Assembly (NCBI RefSeq): GCF_002934065.1
Contig: NZ_CP018049.1
Span: 2,540,501-2,604,500 of the forward strand
DNA: 64,000 nt
Reading direction: 5' to 3'
Source: Pseudomonas orientalis
GTDB taxonomy: Bacteria > Pseudomonadota > Gammaproteobacteria > Pseudomonadales > Pseudomonadaceae
The notes below the pieces were generated by a model, which made no database searches, was not told the origin of the DNA, and was given only the letters and a program-made list of their open reading frames with translations. Positions 19,102-29,025 of the stretch are shown piece after piece; within the stretch, counting starts at the first letter, position 1, and every line of letters starts with the position of its first letter. The position numbers and the translations under genes are program-made.

Positions 19102-20002
19102 AGCACGCCTTGATCGCCTCACGCACCTTCAACAACAAGGGGTCAAGCTGGGACTGGGTGCGCCAGCCCAGCTCCACCGGGTAGCGCGGCAATGCCAGCG
19201 GGCAGGGCAATACGCGCAAGCCGGTCAGGCGGGCGATGGCCTCGGCGGCATGTCCGGGGATCGTCGCCACCGCCGTGCTGCCCTTGAGCAGAAACGCCAG
19301 CGCGGCAAAGTGGCTGGTGGACGCACACACCTGGCGGCGCAAGCCGTGCGCCGCCAGACCCTCATCGGTAATGCCGATAAATCCGCCCGACGACACCAGC
19401 ACGTGCTCGCGCGCGACGAACTCTCTCAGGTCGATCTGTTGCTGTTCAGGCGCCAGGCTGTCCGGGTCCACCAGGCAGCGGTAGTCACCTTCGCCGAGCA
19501 CTTGCCGGCTCAGGCGCCGCTCGGCAAAACCGCCGGCGGTAATGGCCAGGTCCAGGCTGCGGTCGAGCAGGGCATCGGCGACAATCTGGCTGTGGGTCTG
19601 GCGGAAAATCACCCGCAGCTTTGGCAGGTGCTGGGCGACGCTGTCCATCAGTCGACGGCCGTAGGCAATCTCAAAGTCGTCCGACAGCCCCAGCACCACG
19701 CAGCGGCCTTGATAGGTCGGGCTCTGCGGGTTGATCATCGCCAGGCTCTGCCGACAGCGGTCCAACGCTTCGCTGATCAGCGGTTTCAATTGATTGGCGC
19801 GCGTCGTCGGTGCCAGTCCACGTCCCGTGCGCACAAATAACTGATCGTCGTAAAGCTCGCGCAAACGCCGCAGACCGGCGCTGATTGCCGATTGGGTGAC
19901 CCCCAGGCGCAACGCTGCGCGGCTGGCGCTGGACTCGTCATGCAGGGCTTCAAAGGTTTTGAGCAGGTTCAGGTCAACCTGGGCGATATTTATCTGGCTC
20001 AT
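19094..20002 (-). CDS. LysR-family transcriptional regulator
   Basis: A 302-residue regulator with an N-terminal winged helix-turn-helix (LNLLKTFEALHDESSASRAALRLGVTQSAISAGLRRLRELYDD) and a periplasmic-binding-protein-like effector domain from about residue 95. The ATG at 20002 is chosen. A GTG four codons upstream (20014) is also possible, and neither has a strong Shine-Dalgarno. It is divergent from the nitrilase gene across about 80 bp, the classic arrangement for a LysR protein controlling its neighbour. Confidence 0.9.
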   Translation of the reverse strand: MSQINIAQVDLNLLKTFEALHDESSASRAALRLGVTQSAISAGLRRLRELYDDQLFVRTGRGLAPTTRANQLKPLISEALDRCRQSLAMINPQSPTYQGRCVVLGLSDDFEIAYGRRLMDSVAQHLPKLRVIFRQTHSQIVADALLDRSLDLAITAGGFAERRLSRQVLGEGDYRCLVDPDSLAPEQQQIDLREFVAREHVLVSSGGFIGITDEGLAAHGLRRQVCASTSHFAALAFLLKGSTAVATIPGHAAEAIARLTGLRVLPCPLALPRYPVELGWRTQSQLDPLLLKVREAIKACFI

Positions 20003-20084
20003 ATCATTTAGCACTGAGGTGGGCTTTATTCATGATCGTGCCTGGCGGGAGAATGGGCAACCCCATTGATTCGGAGTGATCGTG

Positions 20085-21011
20085 ATGCCTGTTTCTACCG
20101 TGGCTGCTTTACAAATTGGCTCGCTGCCGGGCGGCAAGGCCGAAACCCTGGAACAGATACTGGCCTACGAGGGCGACATCCAGCGCAGCAGCGCGCAGTT
20201 GGTGGTAATGCCTGAGGCGCTGCTGGGCGGCTATCCCAAAGGTGAAGGGTTCGGTACTCAATTGGGGTATCGCTTGCCCGAGGGTCGTGAAGCCTTTGCG
20301 CGCTATTTTGCCAATGCTATCGATGTACCCGGCGTAGAGACTGACGCACTGGCCGGGTTGTCCGCGCGCACCGGCGCCAGTCTGGTGCTCGGCGTGATCG
20401 AGCGCAGTGGCAGCACTTTGTATTGCACCGTGTTGTATTTCGAGCCCATGGGCGGGCTGGTGGCCAAACACCGCAAACTGATGCCCACCGGCACCGAACG
20501 ACTGATCTGGGGCAAGGGCGATGGCTCCACCTTACCGGTAGTCGACACGGCGGTAGGGCGCATTGGCGGCGCGGTGTGCTGGGAAAACATGATGCCGCTG
20601 CTGCGCACCGCCATGTATGCCAAAGGCGTGCAGGTGTGGTGCGCACCCACCGTGGATGAACGCGAGATGTGGCAGGTGAGCATGCGCCACGTGGCCCATG
20701 AAGGGCGCTGCTTTGTGGTGAGCGCCTGCCAGGTGCAGGCCTCGCCCGAGGCGTTGGGCGTAGACGTTGCCAATTGGCCGGCGGATCGTCCGTTGATTGC
20801 CGGTGGCAGCGTGATTGTCGGGCCGATGGGCGACATCCTTGCCGGACCACTGGTGGGTGAAGCGGGGCTGTTGACGGCGCGGATCGATACCGATGAGTTG
20901 GTGCGGACACGCTATGACTATGACGTGGTGGGGCATTACGCCCGGCCGGATGTTTTTGAGTTGACCGTGGACGAGCGCGCGAAGCCGGGCGTGCGCTATA
21001 TCACTGACTGA
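20085..21011 (+). CDS. Nitrilase (carbon-nitrogen hydrolase)
   Basis: A 308-residue cytosolic enzyme of the nitrilase branch, converting a nitrile to a carboxylic acid and ammonia. The catalytic triad is visible: Glu44 in [11 protein letters not shown], Lys131 in [11 protein letters not shown] and Cys165 in [14 protein letters not shown]. The CWEN context is that of true nitrilases rather than amidases. The ATG at 20085 has GGAG 8 nt upstream and is preferred over a GTG three codons earlier. The natural substrate is unknown. Arylacetonitriles and plant-derived nitriles are known for related Pseudomonas enzymes. It is probably controlled by the divergent LysR gene. Confidence 0.92.
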   Translation: MPVSTVAALQIGSLPGGKAETLEQILAYEGDIQRSSAQLVVMPEALLGGYPKGEGFGTQLGYRLPEGREAFARYFANAIDVPGVETDALAGLSARTGASLVLGVIERSGSTLYCTVLYFEPMGGLVAKHRKLMPTGTERLIWGKGDGSTLPVVDTAVGRIGGAVCWENMMPLLRTAMYAKGVQVWCAPTVDEREMWQVSMRHVAHEGRCFVVSACQVQASPEALGVDVANWPADRPLIAGGSVIVGPMGDILAGPLVGEAGLLTARIDTDELVRTRYDYDVVGHYARPDVFELTVDERAKPGVRYITD

Positions 21012-21378
21012 ACGCGGTTAAAAATGTGGGAGGGGGCTTGCCCCCCGATGGCGGCCTCAGGGCCGACCAGGATGCTGGATTGGACCGAGTACATATCCGT
21101 TTCTGCGGTAACGGCTGCTATGGGTTCCGCTTTTACAGCGGCTCACTTTTGAAAAACGCAAAAGTAAGCAAAACGCTCTTGCCACCACTCGGCACCTCGC
21201 CTGCGTTCGGCCAGCGTGGTTTAACGGGGCGCCTGAGATCAAAAGCAGATCAAGAGCGACTCGCTGCGCATCGTGGTTAGCGTTTCAGCGTTAGCCGCTA
21301 CAGAGTTGTGTAGATACCTATGCTCATCGGGGGCAAGCCCCCTCCCACATTTGATCTTCAGCGTTTGTTGCCCGCAGT
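21012..21378. repeat. Intergenic repeat region: long repeat copy 2 (21021-21352)
   Basis: A type-1 REP (AAAATGTGGGAGGGGGCTTG) starts the element. Its inverse (CGGGGGCAAGCCCCCTCCC) ends it at about 21352. The body matches copy 1 from TACATATCCG onward. The approximately 120 bp holding most of the long internal palindrome is missing: CACCTCG runs straight into CCTGCGTTCGGCC. No gene is seen. Confidence 0.85.
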
Positions 21379-21840
21379 TCACCAGGTTGCGGTGTTGGGC
21401 AAATCCAGGGTGCCGCGCTCGACAAAGCGCATGGTCCCAAACAACCCACCCGCCAGCTTGCCGCGCAGTACATACGGCAGATTATTCAGGCTCTGGGTCT
21501 GGCTCAGGCCCAGGGTCTGGCGTAACACCGAAAACGCCGAAACGCTCACCGGTACCATCAGCACGGTCTCGGAGAAACGCGGGATGCTGCCCGCCTGATC
21601 ACTCACCCCGGACGCCAGCGGCCGGCCATTGACTTCCAAATCCAGCGCCACGCCGTTGTAGTCGATCGCCGTTTCATTGGGGTTTTGCACCCGCAGTTTG
21701 ACGGCGAAGCGCACTTCCAGGTCCTGGCTTTGCAGCGGTTCGATGCCGACCACGTTGATGTTGACCGGATCGCGCTGGGGCAACAGCGCGCAGGCGCTCA
21801 AGGTCAGCAACAACAACGATACAACCATGAGCTTGCGCAT
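21379..21840 (-). CDS. LEA type-2 family lipoprotein
   Basis: A 153-residue outer-layer lipoprotein. The lipobox is LSAC with Cys17 after a short hydrophobic signal. The rest is one LEA-14/WHy-type beta-sandwich (VNINVVGIEPLQSQDLEVRFAVKLRVQNPNETAIDYNGVALDLEVNG). Plant members are desiccation-related. The bacterial role is unclear. It is the downstream neighbour of the purine permease gene, 12 bp from its stop, so the two may be co-transcribed. Confidence 0.9.
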   Translation of the reverse strand: MRKLMVVSLLLLTLSACALLPQRDPVNINVVGIEPLQSQDLEVRFAVKLRVQNPNETAIDYNGVALDLEVNGRPLASGVSDQAGSIPRFSETVLMVPVSVSAFSVLRQTLGLSQTQSLNNLPYVLRGKLAGGLFGTMRFVERGTLDLPNTATW

Positions 21841-21852
21841 CTGAACGTGCCC

Positions 21853-23283
21853 CTACTGTTTCGTAACGTCAGGGTCCTGCATGACCTTGAGGGTCGAGGA
21901 CTCCGGATCGAATTCATCTTCTTCCAGCTCTATGAACGCTTCGGGCAGGAAAATGTTCAGCAGGATGGCACAGAACGCCCCCACGGTGATCGGCGACTCA
22001 AAGATGTTATGCAGTGCCTTGGGCAAGTCGCGCAGCACTTCGGGCACGGCCGCAACGCCCAGGCCCATCCCCAGGGAAATCGCTACGATCAGTACGTTGC
22101 GTCGGTGCAACCCGGCTTCGGCGAGGATCTTGATGCCGGCCACGGCCACGGTGCCGAACATGATCAGGGTCGCGCCGCCCAGCACGGGTTTGGGCATCAG
22201 TTGCAGCACCGCGCCGATCATCGGGAACAGCCCCAGCAGTACCAGCAGGCCGGCGATGAAGTAGGCCACGTAGCGGCTGGCCACGCCGGTCAGTTGGATC
22301 ACGCCGTTGTTCTGGGCGAACGTCACCATGGGCAGGCTGTTGAAGGTGGCCGCCATCGCCGAGTTGAGGCCGTCGGCGAGCAGGCCGGACTTGATGCGTT
22401 TGATATACCGCGGGCCTTTGACCGGCTGCTGGGAAATCATCGAGTTGGCGGTCAGGTCACCGGCGGCTTCCAGGGGCGAAATCAGGAAGATCACCGCCAC
22501 CGGGATGAACGCCACCCAATCGAACGAGAAGCCATACTTGAACGGCACCGGCACGCTGATCAGCGGCACCTGGGGCAGGGCGGCCATGTCGACACGGCCC
22601 AGCCACCAGGCCACGACAAAACCCAGGGTCAGGCCGATCACGATCGAACCCAGGCGCAGGAACGGGTTGTCGAAGCGGTTGAGCACCACGATGGTCAGCA
22701 GCACCAGCGCCGCCAGGCCCATATTGCTCGCCGCGCCCAGGTCGCTGGCGCCGAAACCACCGGCCATGTCGGTCACCGCGACCTTGATCAACGACAACCC
22801 CATCAAGGTGATGATGGTGCCGGTGACCACCGGGGTAATCAACTTGCGCAACTTGCCGATGAACTGGCTGAGCACCACTTCGATAAAGGCTGCGAAAAAA
22901 CAGATGCCAAAGATCGTCGAGAGGATTTCATCGGTACCGCCGCCGCGGGCCTTGACCATGAACCCGGCGCTCAAAATCACGCTGATAAAGGAAAAACTGG
23001 TGCCCTGCAGGCATAACAGGCCCGAGCCGATGGGGCCGAACGTGCGCGCCTGCACGAAGGTGCCGAGCCCCGAGACGAACAGCGCCATGCTCACCAGATA
23101 CGGCACTTCGCTCTCCAGGCCCAGCACGCCACCGACGATCAGGGTCGGGGTGATGATGCCGACGAAGCTCGCCAGCACATGCTGCAAGGCGGCAAATATT
23201 GCCGCCGTGAAATGCGGACGGTCTTCGAGGCCGTAGATCAGGTCGGATTTATAGCGCGGGCGAGGGGCTTGAGCGTCAGACAA
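21853..23283 (-). CDS. NCS2-family nucleobase (xanthine/uric acid type) permease
   Basis: A 476-residue inner-membrane symporter with about 12-14 hydrophobic segments. The family signature is visible in FAQNNGVIQLTGVASRYV, and FGPIGSGLLCLQGTSFSFIS fits the substrate-site region. Sequence style is that of XanP/UapA-like proton-coupled xanthine or urate carriers, but the substrate cannot be fixed here. The start is a TTG at 23283 (Met-Ser-Asp-Ala). No ATG occurs before the first membrane helices. The C-terminal tail is acidic (EELEEDEFDPE-like). Confidence 0.92.
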   Translation of the reverse strand: MSDAQAPRPRYKSDLIYGLEDRPHFTAAIFAALQHVLASFVGIITPTLIVGGVLGLESEVPYLVSMALFVSGLGTFVQARTFGPIGSGLLCLQGTSFSFISVILSAGFMVKARGGGTDEILSTIFGICFFAAFIEVVLSQFIGKLRKLITPVVTGTIITLMGLSLIKVAVTDMAGGFGASDLGAASNMGLAALVLLTIVVLNRFDNPFLRLGSIVIGLTLGFVVAWWLGRVDMAALPQVPLISVPVPFKYGFSFDWVAFIPVAVIFLISPLEAAGDLTANSMISQQPVKGPRYIKRIKSGLLADGLNSAMAATFNSLPMVTFAQNNGVIQLTGVASRYVAYFIAGLLVLLGLFPMIGAVLQLMPKPVLGGATLIMFGTVAVAGIKILAEAGLHRRNVLIVAISLGMGLGVAAVPEVLRDLPKALHNIFESPITVGAFCAILLNIFLPEAFIELEEDEFDPESSTLKVMQDPDVTKQ

Positions 23284-23516
23284 AATGAGGGCTCGGGTCG
23301 GAAAAGGGAGGCGCAGGATGCCAGAAACGGCCAGTCGTCAGAAGTGTAATAAATTATTTATAAAGCGCCCTGCATAAAACTTCGACATCAGCCGATACCC
23401 CGTATAGGCCCACCTAACCATTCTAAAACGGGCGGCCAAGGTCTGGGCAGTGCGTTGGCGCTGACGGATCGATTCGCGGCAGACGCTGGCAACATCACTT
23501 CTGAGAGCCCCCCCTT

Positions 23517-25142
23517 ATGTCCCTCCGTCATCTGAACATTGCCCCTCGCGCATTTCTCGGGTTCGCCTTTATCGCAGTCCTGGTGGTCATTTTGGGGGTG
23601 TTTGCGGTCAACCGCATGACCCTGATGCGCCAGGCTTCGCTGGATATGAGCACCAATCAGTTGCCCAGCGTGACGTACCTGGGGCATATGACGGAAAACG
23701 TGTTGCGCATGCGCATCCTGTCCTTTCGCGTGCTGGTCAACCGTGAGCCGGCCGCCCTGCAGGAAGCCGAAACCCGCATCGGCGTGCTGGTCGACAAGGT
23801 CAGGGCGGCGCAAAGCAACTACGCAGCGTTGCCGGCAGGGGCCGAGGAGGCGGTGCTGTACAAGGCATTTGCGACGACCCTGGACAACTACGTCAAGGCT
23901 CAGGCCGACATGATTGCCCTGTCCAGGCAAGACAAGGTCGATGAAATGCGCGCCCTGATCAACAGCCGTATCAAGGAAGGCACCGACCAGATGGGCGAGC
24001 AGTTGAACAAACTGATCGCCCTCAACGCCGCCGGCGCCAAGGCTGCCGATACCCACGCCGAACACAGTTACGAGGCCGCCATTACCGGCGTCATCGTGGT
24101 GTCGGTCGCCGCCGCGCTGCTGACGGTGTTGCTGGCCTGGCTGCTGACCCGCAGCATCGTCACGCCGTTGCGCAAGGCCGTGCAAGCGGCTGAGGGCATC
24201 GCCGGCGGCAACCTGACCGCAGCCATCGAGGACGACGGCAAGGACGAACCGGCGCGCCTGATCAATGCCTTGTCGGCCATGCAGGCCAACCTGCGCCAGA
24301 CCATCCAGCACATTGCAGGCTCGGCCACGCAGTTGGCGTCGGCTGCCGAAGAACTGAGCGCAGTCACCGAGGAAGCCTCCAAAGGCCTGCAGCAACAGAA
24401 CAATGAAATCGACCAGGCGGCCACGGCGGTCAATGAAATGACGGCGGCGGTGGAGGAGGTGGCGCGCAATGCGGTGTCCACCTCCGAAGCCTCCGGCCAA
24501 TCCAACCAGGCCGCGCGGGAAGGCCGCGACCGGGTAGTGGAGACGGTCGGCGCGATCCAGACCATGACCCGGGATGTGCAAAACACGGCGGCCATGATCG
24601 AGGGGCTGGCGGCGCAAGGGCGGGACATCGGTAAGGTCCTCGATGTGATACGCGCGATTGCCGAGCAGACCAACCTGCTGGCGCTCAACGCCGCGATCGA
24701 AGCGGCACGCGCCGGTGAAGCCGGGCGTGGTTTTGCGGTGGTGGCCGACGAGGTGCGCGCGCTGGCCCATCGTACGGCCCAGTCGACCCAGGAAATCGAA
24801 AAAATGGTCGCCGGTATCCAGAACGGCACCGGTGAAGCCGTGCAATCAATGCAGCAGAGCAACCAGCGCACCCAGAGTACTCTGGAAATGGCGCGCGCCG
24901 CCGGTGTTGCACTGGAGCAGATCACCCAGTCGATCAGCCTGATCAACGAACGCAACCTGGTGATCGCCAGTGCGTCCGAAGAACAGGCCCAGGTGTCGCG
25001 CGAGGTGGATCGCAACCTGGTGAATATCCGCGACCTGGCGACGCAATCGGCGGCGGGCGCCAATCAAACGAGTGCGGCCAGCCATGAGCTGTCACGCTTG
25101 GCGGTGGATCTGAACGCGATGGTGGCGAAGTTCGTTATCTAA
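23517..25142 (+). CDS. Methyl-accepting chemotaxis protein
   Basis: A 541-residue chemoreceptor. The first membrane helix is at about 11-31, and the periplasmic four-helix-bundle sensor at about 35-185. The second membrane helix is at about 190-212 ([22 protein letters not shown]), followed by the HAMP domain at about 213-265. The cytoplasmic signalling domain carries the conserved hairpin tip [19 protein letters not shown]. There is no C-terminal CheR-binding pentapeptide. The ligand is unknown. It is monocistronic. Confidence 0.95.
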   Translation: MSLRHLNIAPRAFLGFAFIAVLVVILGVFAVNRMTLMRQASLDMSTNQLPSVTYLGHMTENVLRMRILSFRVLVNREPAALQEAETRIGVLVDKVRAAQSNYAALPAGAEEAVLYKAFATTLDNYVKAQADMIALSRQDKVDEMRALINSRIKEGTDQMGEQLNKLIALNAAGAKAADTHAEHSYEAAITGVIVVSVAAALLTVLLAWLLTRSIVTPLRKAVQAAEGIAGGNLTAAIEDDGKDEPARLINALSAMQANLRQTIQHIAGSATQLASAAEELSAVTEEASKGLQQQNNEIDQAATAVNEMTAAVEEVARNAVSTSEASGQSNQAAREGRDRVVETVGAIQTMTRDVQNTAAMIEGLAAQGRDIGKVLDVIRAIAEQTNLLALNAAIEAARAGEAGRGFAVVADEVRALAHRTAQSTQEIEKMVAGIQNGTGEAVQSMQQSNQRTQSTLEMARAAGVALEQITQSISLINERNLVIASASEEQAQVSREVDRNLVNIRDLATQSAAGANQTSAASHELSRLAVDLNAMVAKFVI

Positions 25143-25765
25143 AATCTGAAATACGGTTCAAATGTGGGAGGGGCGGTGCGACGATTCGACTTGCCCCCGA
25201 TGGCGGTGGGGCAGCTAAAAATTAACTGGCTGACACACTGCAATAGGGGCATAGGTATCTACACAACTCTGTAGCGCTCAACCGTTACCACGATGCGAAG
25301 CGAGCCGCTCTTGATCTTGATCTGCCTTTGATCTTAGGCGCCCCGTTAAACCACGCTGGCCGAACGCAGGCTTGAATCCGTGGGCAACCCGGCAGGACGC
25401 CGGGTTAGCCGCACTGGGCCATGGATGGCCCATTGCGGCGGCCCACGGATTCAAGCCGGAGTGAGGGCACGCCGAGCCTAAGCGAGGTGCCGAGTGGTGG
25501 GGCAAGAGCGTTTTGCTTACTTTTGCGCTTTTCAAAAGTGAGCCGCCGTCAGGGCGGAACCCTAAGTGGCCGTGACCGCAGAAACGGATATGTACTCGAT
25601 CTGATCCAACATCCTGGTCGGCTCTGAGGCCGCTATCGGGGGCAAGCCCCCTCCCACATTTGGGCCGGGATCGACACAAAATCCTGGTCGGCCCTAAGGC
25701 CGCCATCGTGGGCAAGTCGAATCATCGCACCGCCCCTCACACATTTGATCCCTGTTATCAGGTCG
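25143..25765. repeat. Intergenic repeat region: long repeat copy 3, inverted (25158-25748)
   Basis: This is the reverse complement of copy 1, with the internal palindrome kept but one arm altered (TTCAAGCCGGAGTGAGGGCA). It is bounded by two near-identical inverted variants of a REP of about 45 bp, at 25159-25205 and 25704-25748. In both, the usual GGGGGCTTGCCCC core is replaced by a longer one with GGGGCGGTGCGA and GATTCGACTTGCCC. A normal type-1 REP lies inside at about 25637-25661. No gene is seen. Confidence 0.85.
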
Positions 25766-26743
25766 CTATTGTTTCCAGGCGGCCGCGTTCACCAGATTCT
25801 GTGGCCGCTCTCCGGCCAACGCCTGCAACAGATTATCCACCGCACACCTGGCCATCGCTTCGCGCGTCTCATGGGTCGCCGAGCCGATGTGCGGCGTGGC
25901 CACCACATTGTTCAAGCGCAGCAGCGGGGACGCGTGATCGAGCGGTTCTTTCTCGAACACATCCAGGCCGGCCGCGCGAATGGTGCGCTGCTGCAAGGCC
26001 TCGACCAGCGCCGCTTCGTCGACCACCTTGCCCCGTGAAATGTTGATGAAGATCGTCTCCGGACCCATCAGCGCGAACTCCTCGGCACCGATCAACTTCT
26101 CGGTCTCGGCGGTGAGCGGCAAGGTCAGGCAGACGAAATCGGCTTCCTTGAGCAAATCCTGCAGGCTGCGGTACTGCGCGCCAAAGCGGGCTTCTACCGC
26201 AGGCTTGGGCGAATGGCTGTGGTAGATCACCGGCATGCCGAAGCCACAGTGCCCGCGCTGGGCCAGGGCTTCGCCGATGCGTCCCATGCCGATGATGCCC
26301 AGGGTCTTGCCGTGCACGTCGCTGCCGAAATGCGATGGGCCGATGTTCTTGTTCCATTGGCCGGCGCGCACCAGATCGGCCAGTTCCACCACGCGCCGGG
26401 CAGTCGCCAGGATCAGCGCAAAGCCGGTATCGGCGGTGGTTTCGGTGAGCACGTCCGGCGTGTTGCTGAGCAGGATCCCGCGCTGGGTGAGGTAGTCGAT
26501 ATCGTAGTTATCGACGCCCACCGAGACACTCGCCACCGCCTCCAGTTTCGGCGCCAGGTCGAGTAGCCCGGCATCCAGGCGCAGGCTTGCGCCCAGCAGC
26601 CCGTGGGCGCCCGGCAAGGCGTCGCGCAGTTGGGCCAGGCCGGTCTCGTCCAGCGCGTCGATCAGCGTCACGTCGGCCTGCTCATGCAGGCGCGCCATCA
26701 ACGGCGCAGAGAGTTTTTTATAGAGAACCACAGACTTTTTCAT
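25766..26743 (-). CDS. kguD: 2-ketogluconate-6-phosphate reductase (D-2-hydroxyacid dehydrogenase family)
   Basis: A 325-residue cytosolic dehydrogenase that reduces 2-keto-6-phosphogluconate to 6-phosphogluconate. The Rossmann motif is GIIGMGRIGEAL. Catalytic residues lie in INISRGKVVDE (Arg), DVFEKEPL (Glu) and VATPHIGSAT (His). The ATG overlaps the kguT stop by 4 bp. It is the last gene of kguE-kguK-kguT-kguD, which feeds 2-ketogluconate into 6-phosphogluconate metabolism. Confidence 0.94.
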   Translation of the reverse strand: MKKSVVLYKKLSAPLMARLHEQADVTLIDALDETGLAQLRDALPGAHGLLGASLRLDAGLLDLAPKLEAVASVSVGVDNYDIDYLTQRGILLSNTPDVLTETTADTGFALILATARRVVELADLVRAGQWNKNIGPSHFGSDVHGKTLGIIGMGRIGEALAQRGHCGFGMPVIYHSHSPKPAVEARFGAQYRSLQDLLKEADFVCLTLPLTAETEKLIGAEEFALMGPETIFINISRGKVVDEAALVEALQQRTIRAAGLDVFEKEPLDHASPLLRLNNVVATPHIGSATHETREAMARCAVDNLLQALAGERPQNLVNAAAWKQ

Positions 26744-28038
26744 TGAGCTTTCACCTTCAACTCGAGGGGAGGCATCGGCGCGCGTTCACGGTCACTGGCG
26801 CCGGGCTTGAGGAAAATCGTCAGCACCACCGACAGCAGCAATGCACCGCTCATCAGCAGGTACGAGGCGCCGGGCGAACCGGTGCTGCTATTGAGGTAAC
26901 CCACCAGGTACGACCCGCCGAACGACCCGAGCGCGCCCATGCTGTTGATCAGCGCCATGGCGCCACCGGCGACGTTGGCCGGGAGGATTTCCGGGACGAT
27001 GGCGAAGAACGGGCCATACGGCGCATACATGCACGCGCCCGCGATCACCAGCAGTGTGTAGGACCACCAGAAGTGTTCGGCGCCAAGGGCGTAAGACGCA
27101 TAAAAGGCCACGGAGGCAATCAACAGCGGCGGCCACACGAAGCGTTTACGCTTTTGCAGCTTGTCCGAGCCCCACGAGACCACCAGCATGCCGATCACGG
27201 CGGCAAGATAAGGCAGCGCCGACAGCCAGCCGGCTTCGACCATGTCCATTTTCAAGCCGGCCTTGAGGATCGATGGCAACCACAATACGAAGCCATACAC
27301 GCCAATGCTCCAGCAGAAGAACTGCAGCGCGAGGATGATCACCTTGGGCGAGCGGAAGGCTTCGGCGTAATTCTTCACCGCCTTGATACCCACCTGCTCG
27401 GCGGCGAGGGCGCTTTCCAGGCTTTGCTTTTCGCTGTCGCTCAGCCACTTGGCATCCTTGGGGCGCTCGTCGGCCAGTTTCCACCAGATAAATGCCCAGA
27501 GCACCGCCGGCAAGCCCTCGATGATAAACATCCAGCGCCAGCTGAAATGCTGCACCAGGTAGCCCGAGACCACCGACATCCACAGCATGGTCACCGGGTT
27601 GCCGAGAATCAGAAAGGTATTGGCCCGCGAGCGTTCGGCGCGAGTGAACCAGTGACACAGGTACACCAGCATCGCCGGCATTACCGCCGCTTCGACCACC
27701 CCGAGCATGAAGCGAATCACGATCAGCATGTAGGCGTTGGACACGACGCCCGTCAGGGTGGCCAGGCCGCCCCACAGGATCAGGCTGACGAAAATCAGTT
27801 TCTTGACGCTGCGCTTCTGCGCGTAGATCGCGCCCGGCACCTGGAAGAAAAAGTAGCCAAGGAAAAACAGCGCGCCGAGCAGGGACGACATGCCGGGCGT
27901 GATCATCAGGTCTTCGGCCATGCCGGAGGCGGCGGCGAAACCATAGTTGGCGCGGTCCAGGTAGGCCAGGCTGTAAGTGATGAACACGATGGGCATGATG
28001 TACCACCAACGACGGGTGGCGAGTTTCACGGTTTCCAT
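26740..28038 (-). CDS. kguT: 2-ketogluconate transporter (MFS, ACS family)
   Basis: A 432-residue inner-membrane carrier of the anion:cation symporter branch, with about 12 hydrophobic segments. The loop-2/3 signature is LGYFFFQVPGAIYAQKR, and DRANYGFA follows the first helix. It takes up 2-ketogluconate made in the periplasm. It is 45 bp downstream of kguK and overlaps kguD. Confidence 0.94.
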   Translation of the reverse strand: METVKLATRRWWYIMPIVFITYSLAYLDRANYGFAAASGMAEDLMITPGMSSLLGALFFLGYFFFQVPGAIYAQKRSVKKLIFVSLILWGGLATLTGVVSNAYMLIVIRFMLGVVEAAVMPAMLVYLCHWFTRAERSRANTFLILGNPVTMLWMSVVSGYLVQHFSWRWMFIIEGLPAVLWAFIWWKLADERPKDAKWLSDSEKQSLESALAAEQVGIKAVKNYAEAFRSPKVIILALQFFCWSIGVYGFVLWLPSILKAGLKMDMVEAGWLSALPYLAAVIGMLVVSWGSDKLQKRKRFVWPPLLIASVAFYASYALGAEHFWWSYTLLVIAGACMYAPYGPFFAIVPEILPANVAGGAMALINSMGALGSFGGSYLVGYLNSSTGSPGASYLLMSGALLLSVVLTIFLKPGASDRERAPMPPLELKVKAQ

Positions 28039-28083
28039 AAGGTGGCTCCTGAGCTTGTTGTAGTTGTGGCAACAGGTAGTGGG

Positions 28084-29025
28084 TCAAGCAACGGATCGGT
28101 TGGGTAATTCGGCACGGGTGGGCAGCCCTTCCATATCGCCGCGACTCTGGACGGCGCGGCTGCCGATCCAGTTGCCGCGTTGTACCGCCTCGGGAAAGCT
28201 GGCGTTTTCCAGCAGGGCGCTGATCATGCCCACGGCAAACCCATCGCCGGCGCCCACGGTGTCGACCACCGTGTCGACGCGCACGGCGGCGACAAAGCCC
28301 TGGTCCATCTGGGTACGGTAATAGGCGCCATCGGGCCCGAGCTTGATCGCCACGGCTTCGGCGCCCTGGTCGAGGTAGAACGCGGCAATATCCGCCGGGT
28401 CATCGAAGCCGGTGAGCAGGCGGCCTTCGCCGAGGCCGGGTAATACCCAGTCCGCCAGGCCGGCCAGGGCGTTGACTTCGCGGATCATCTGCGCCTGGCT
28501 GCTCCACAGGGACGGGCGCAGGTTCGGGTCGAATGAAACGCTGCGCCCGGCCTTGCGCATCTGCGTCATCAGCTCCACCGACAATTGGCGGGTGGCCTCG
28601 GACAACGCCGGAGGAATCCCGGTGGCATGCAGATGGCGCGCCTGCAGCAGGGCCGGGCTGATGTCCGACATCGACAAATGACTGGCCGCCGAGCCTTTGC
28701 GGAAGTACTCCACCTCAGGGTCGGCGCCGGATTCTTCGCGGGACTTGAGTTGAAAACCGGTGGGGTGCAGCGGGTCGACCGCCACATGGCTGCAATCGAG
28801 ACCCTCATGGGTCAAGGTGTCGACCACGAAGCGCCCGAGTGAGTCGTTACCCACCCGACTCAGCCACGCGACATTGAAGCCCAGGCGCGACAGGCCAATC
28901 GCGACATTACTGTCGGCGCCCGCAATGCGTTTGTGGAACTGACCGACCTGGGCCAGATCGCCGGTCTGCTCGGCGACGAACATCGCCATGGTTTCGCCAA
29001 ACGACAGGATATCGATCTCAGACAT
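28084..29025 (-). CDS. kguK: 2-ketogluconate kinase (PfkB family)
   Basis: A 313-residue PfkB-type sugar kinase that phosphorylates 2-ketogluconate at C6. The N-terminal sugar-binding motif is [14 protein letters not shown]. The C-terminal ATP/anion-hole motif is [13 protein letters not shown], with the catalytic Asp in GAGD. The start at 29025 ([11 protein letters not shown]) is chosen over a longer frame because all PfkB proteins begin near this point. It overlaps the kguE stop by 8 bp. Confidence 0.93.
   Translation of the reverse strand: MSEIDILSFGETMAMFVAEQTGDLAQVGQFHKRIAGADSNVAIGLSRLGFNVAWLSRVGNDSLGRFVVDTLTHEGLDCSHVAVDPLHPTGFQLKSREESGADPEVEYFRKGSAASHLSMSDISPALLQARHLHATGIPPALSEATRQLSVELMTQMRKAGRSVSFDPNLRPSLWSSQAQMIREVNALAGLADWVLPGLGEGRLLTGFDDPADIAAFYLDQGAEAVAIKLGPDGAYYRTQMDQGFVAAVRVDTVVDTVGAGDGFAVGMISALLENASFPEAVQRGNWIGSRAVQSRGDMEGLPTRAELPNRSVA

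Noticed and set aside
23391..23398. GCCGATAC, a FliA-type -10 upstream of the chemoreceptor gene
   Set aside because: The nearest TAAA is only 12 nt upstream instead of about 15, so the promoter does not fit.
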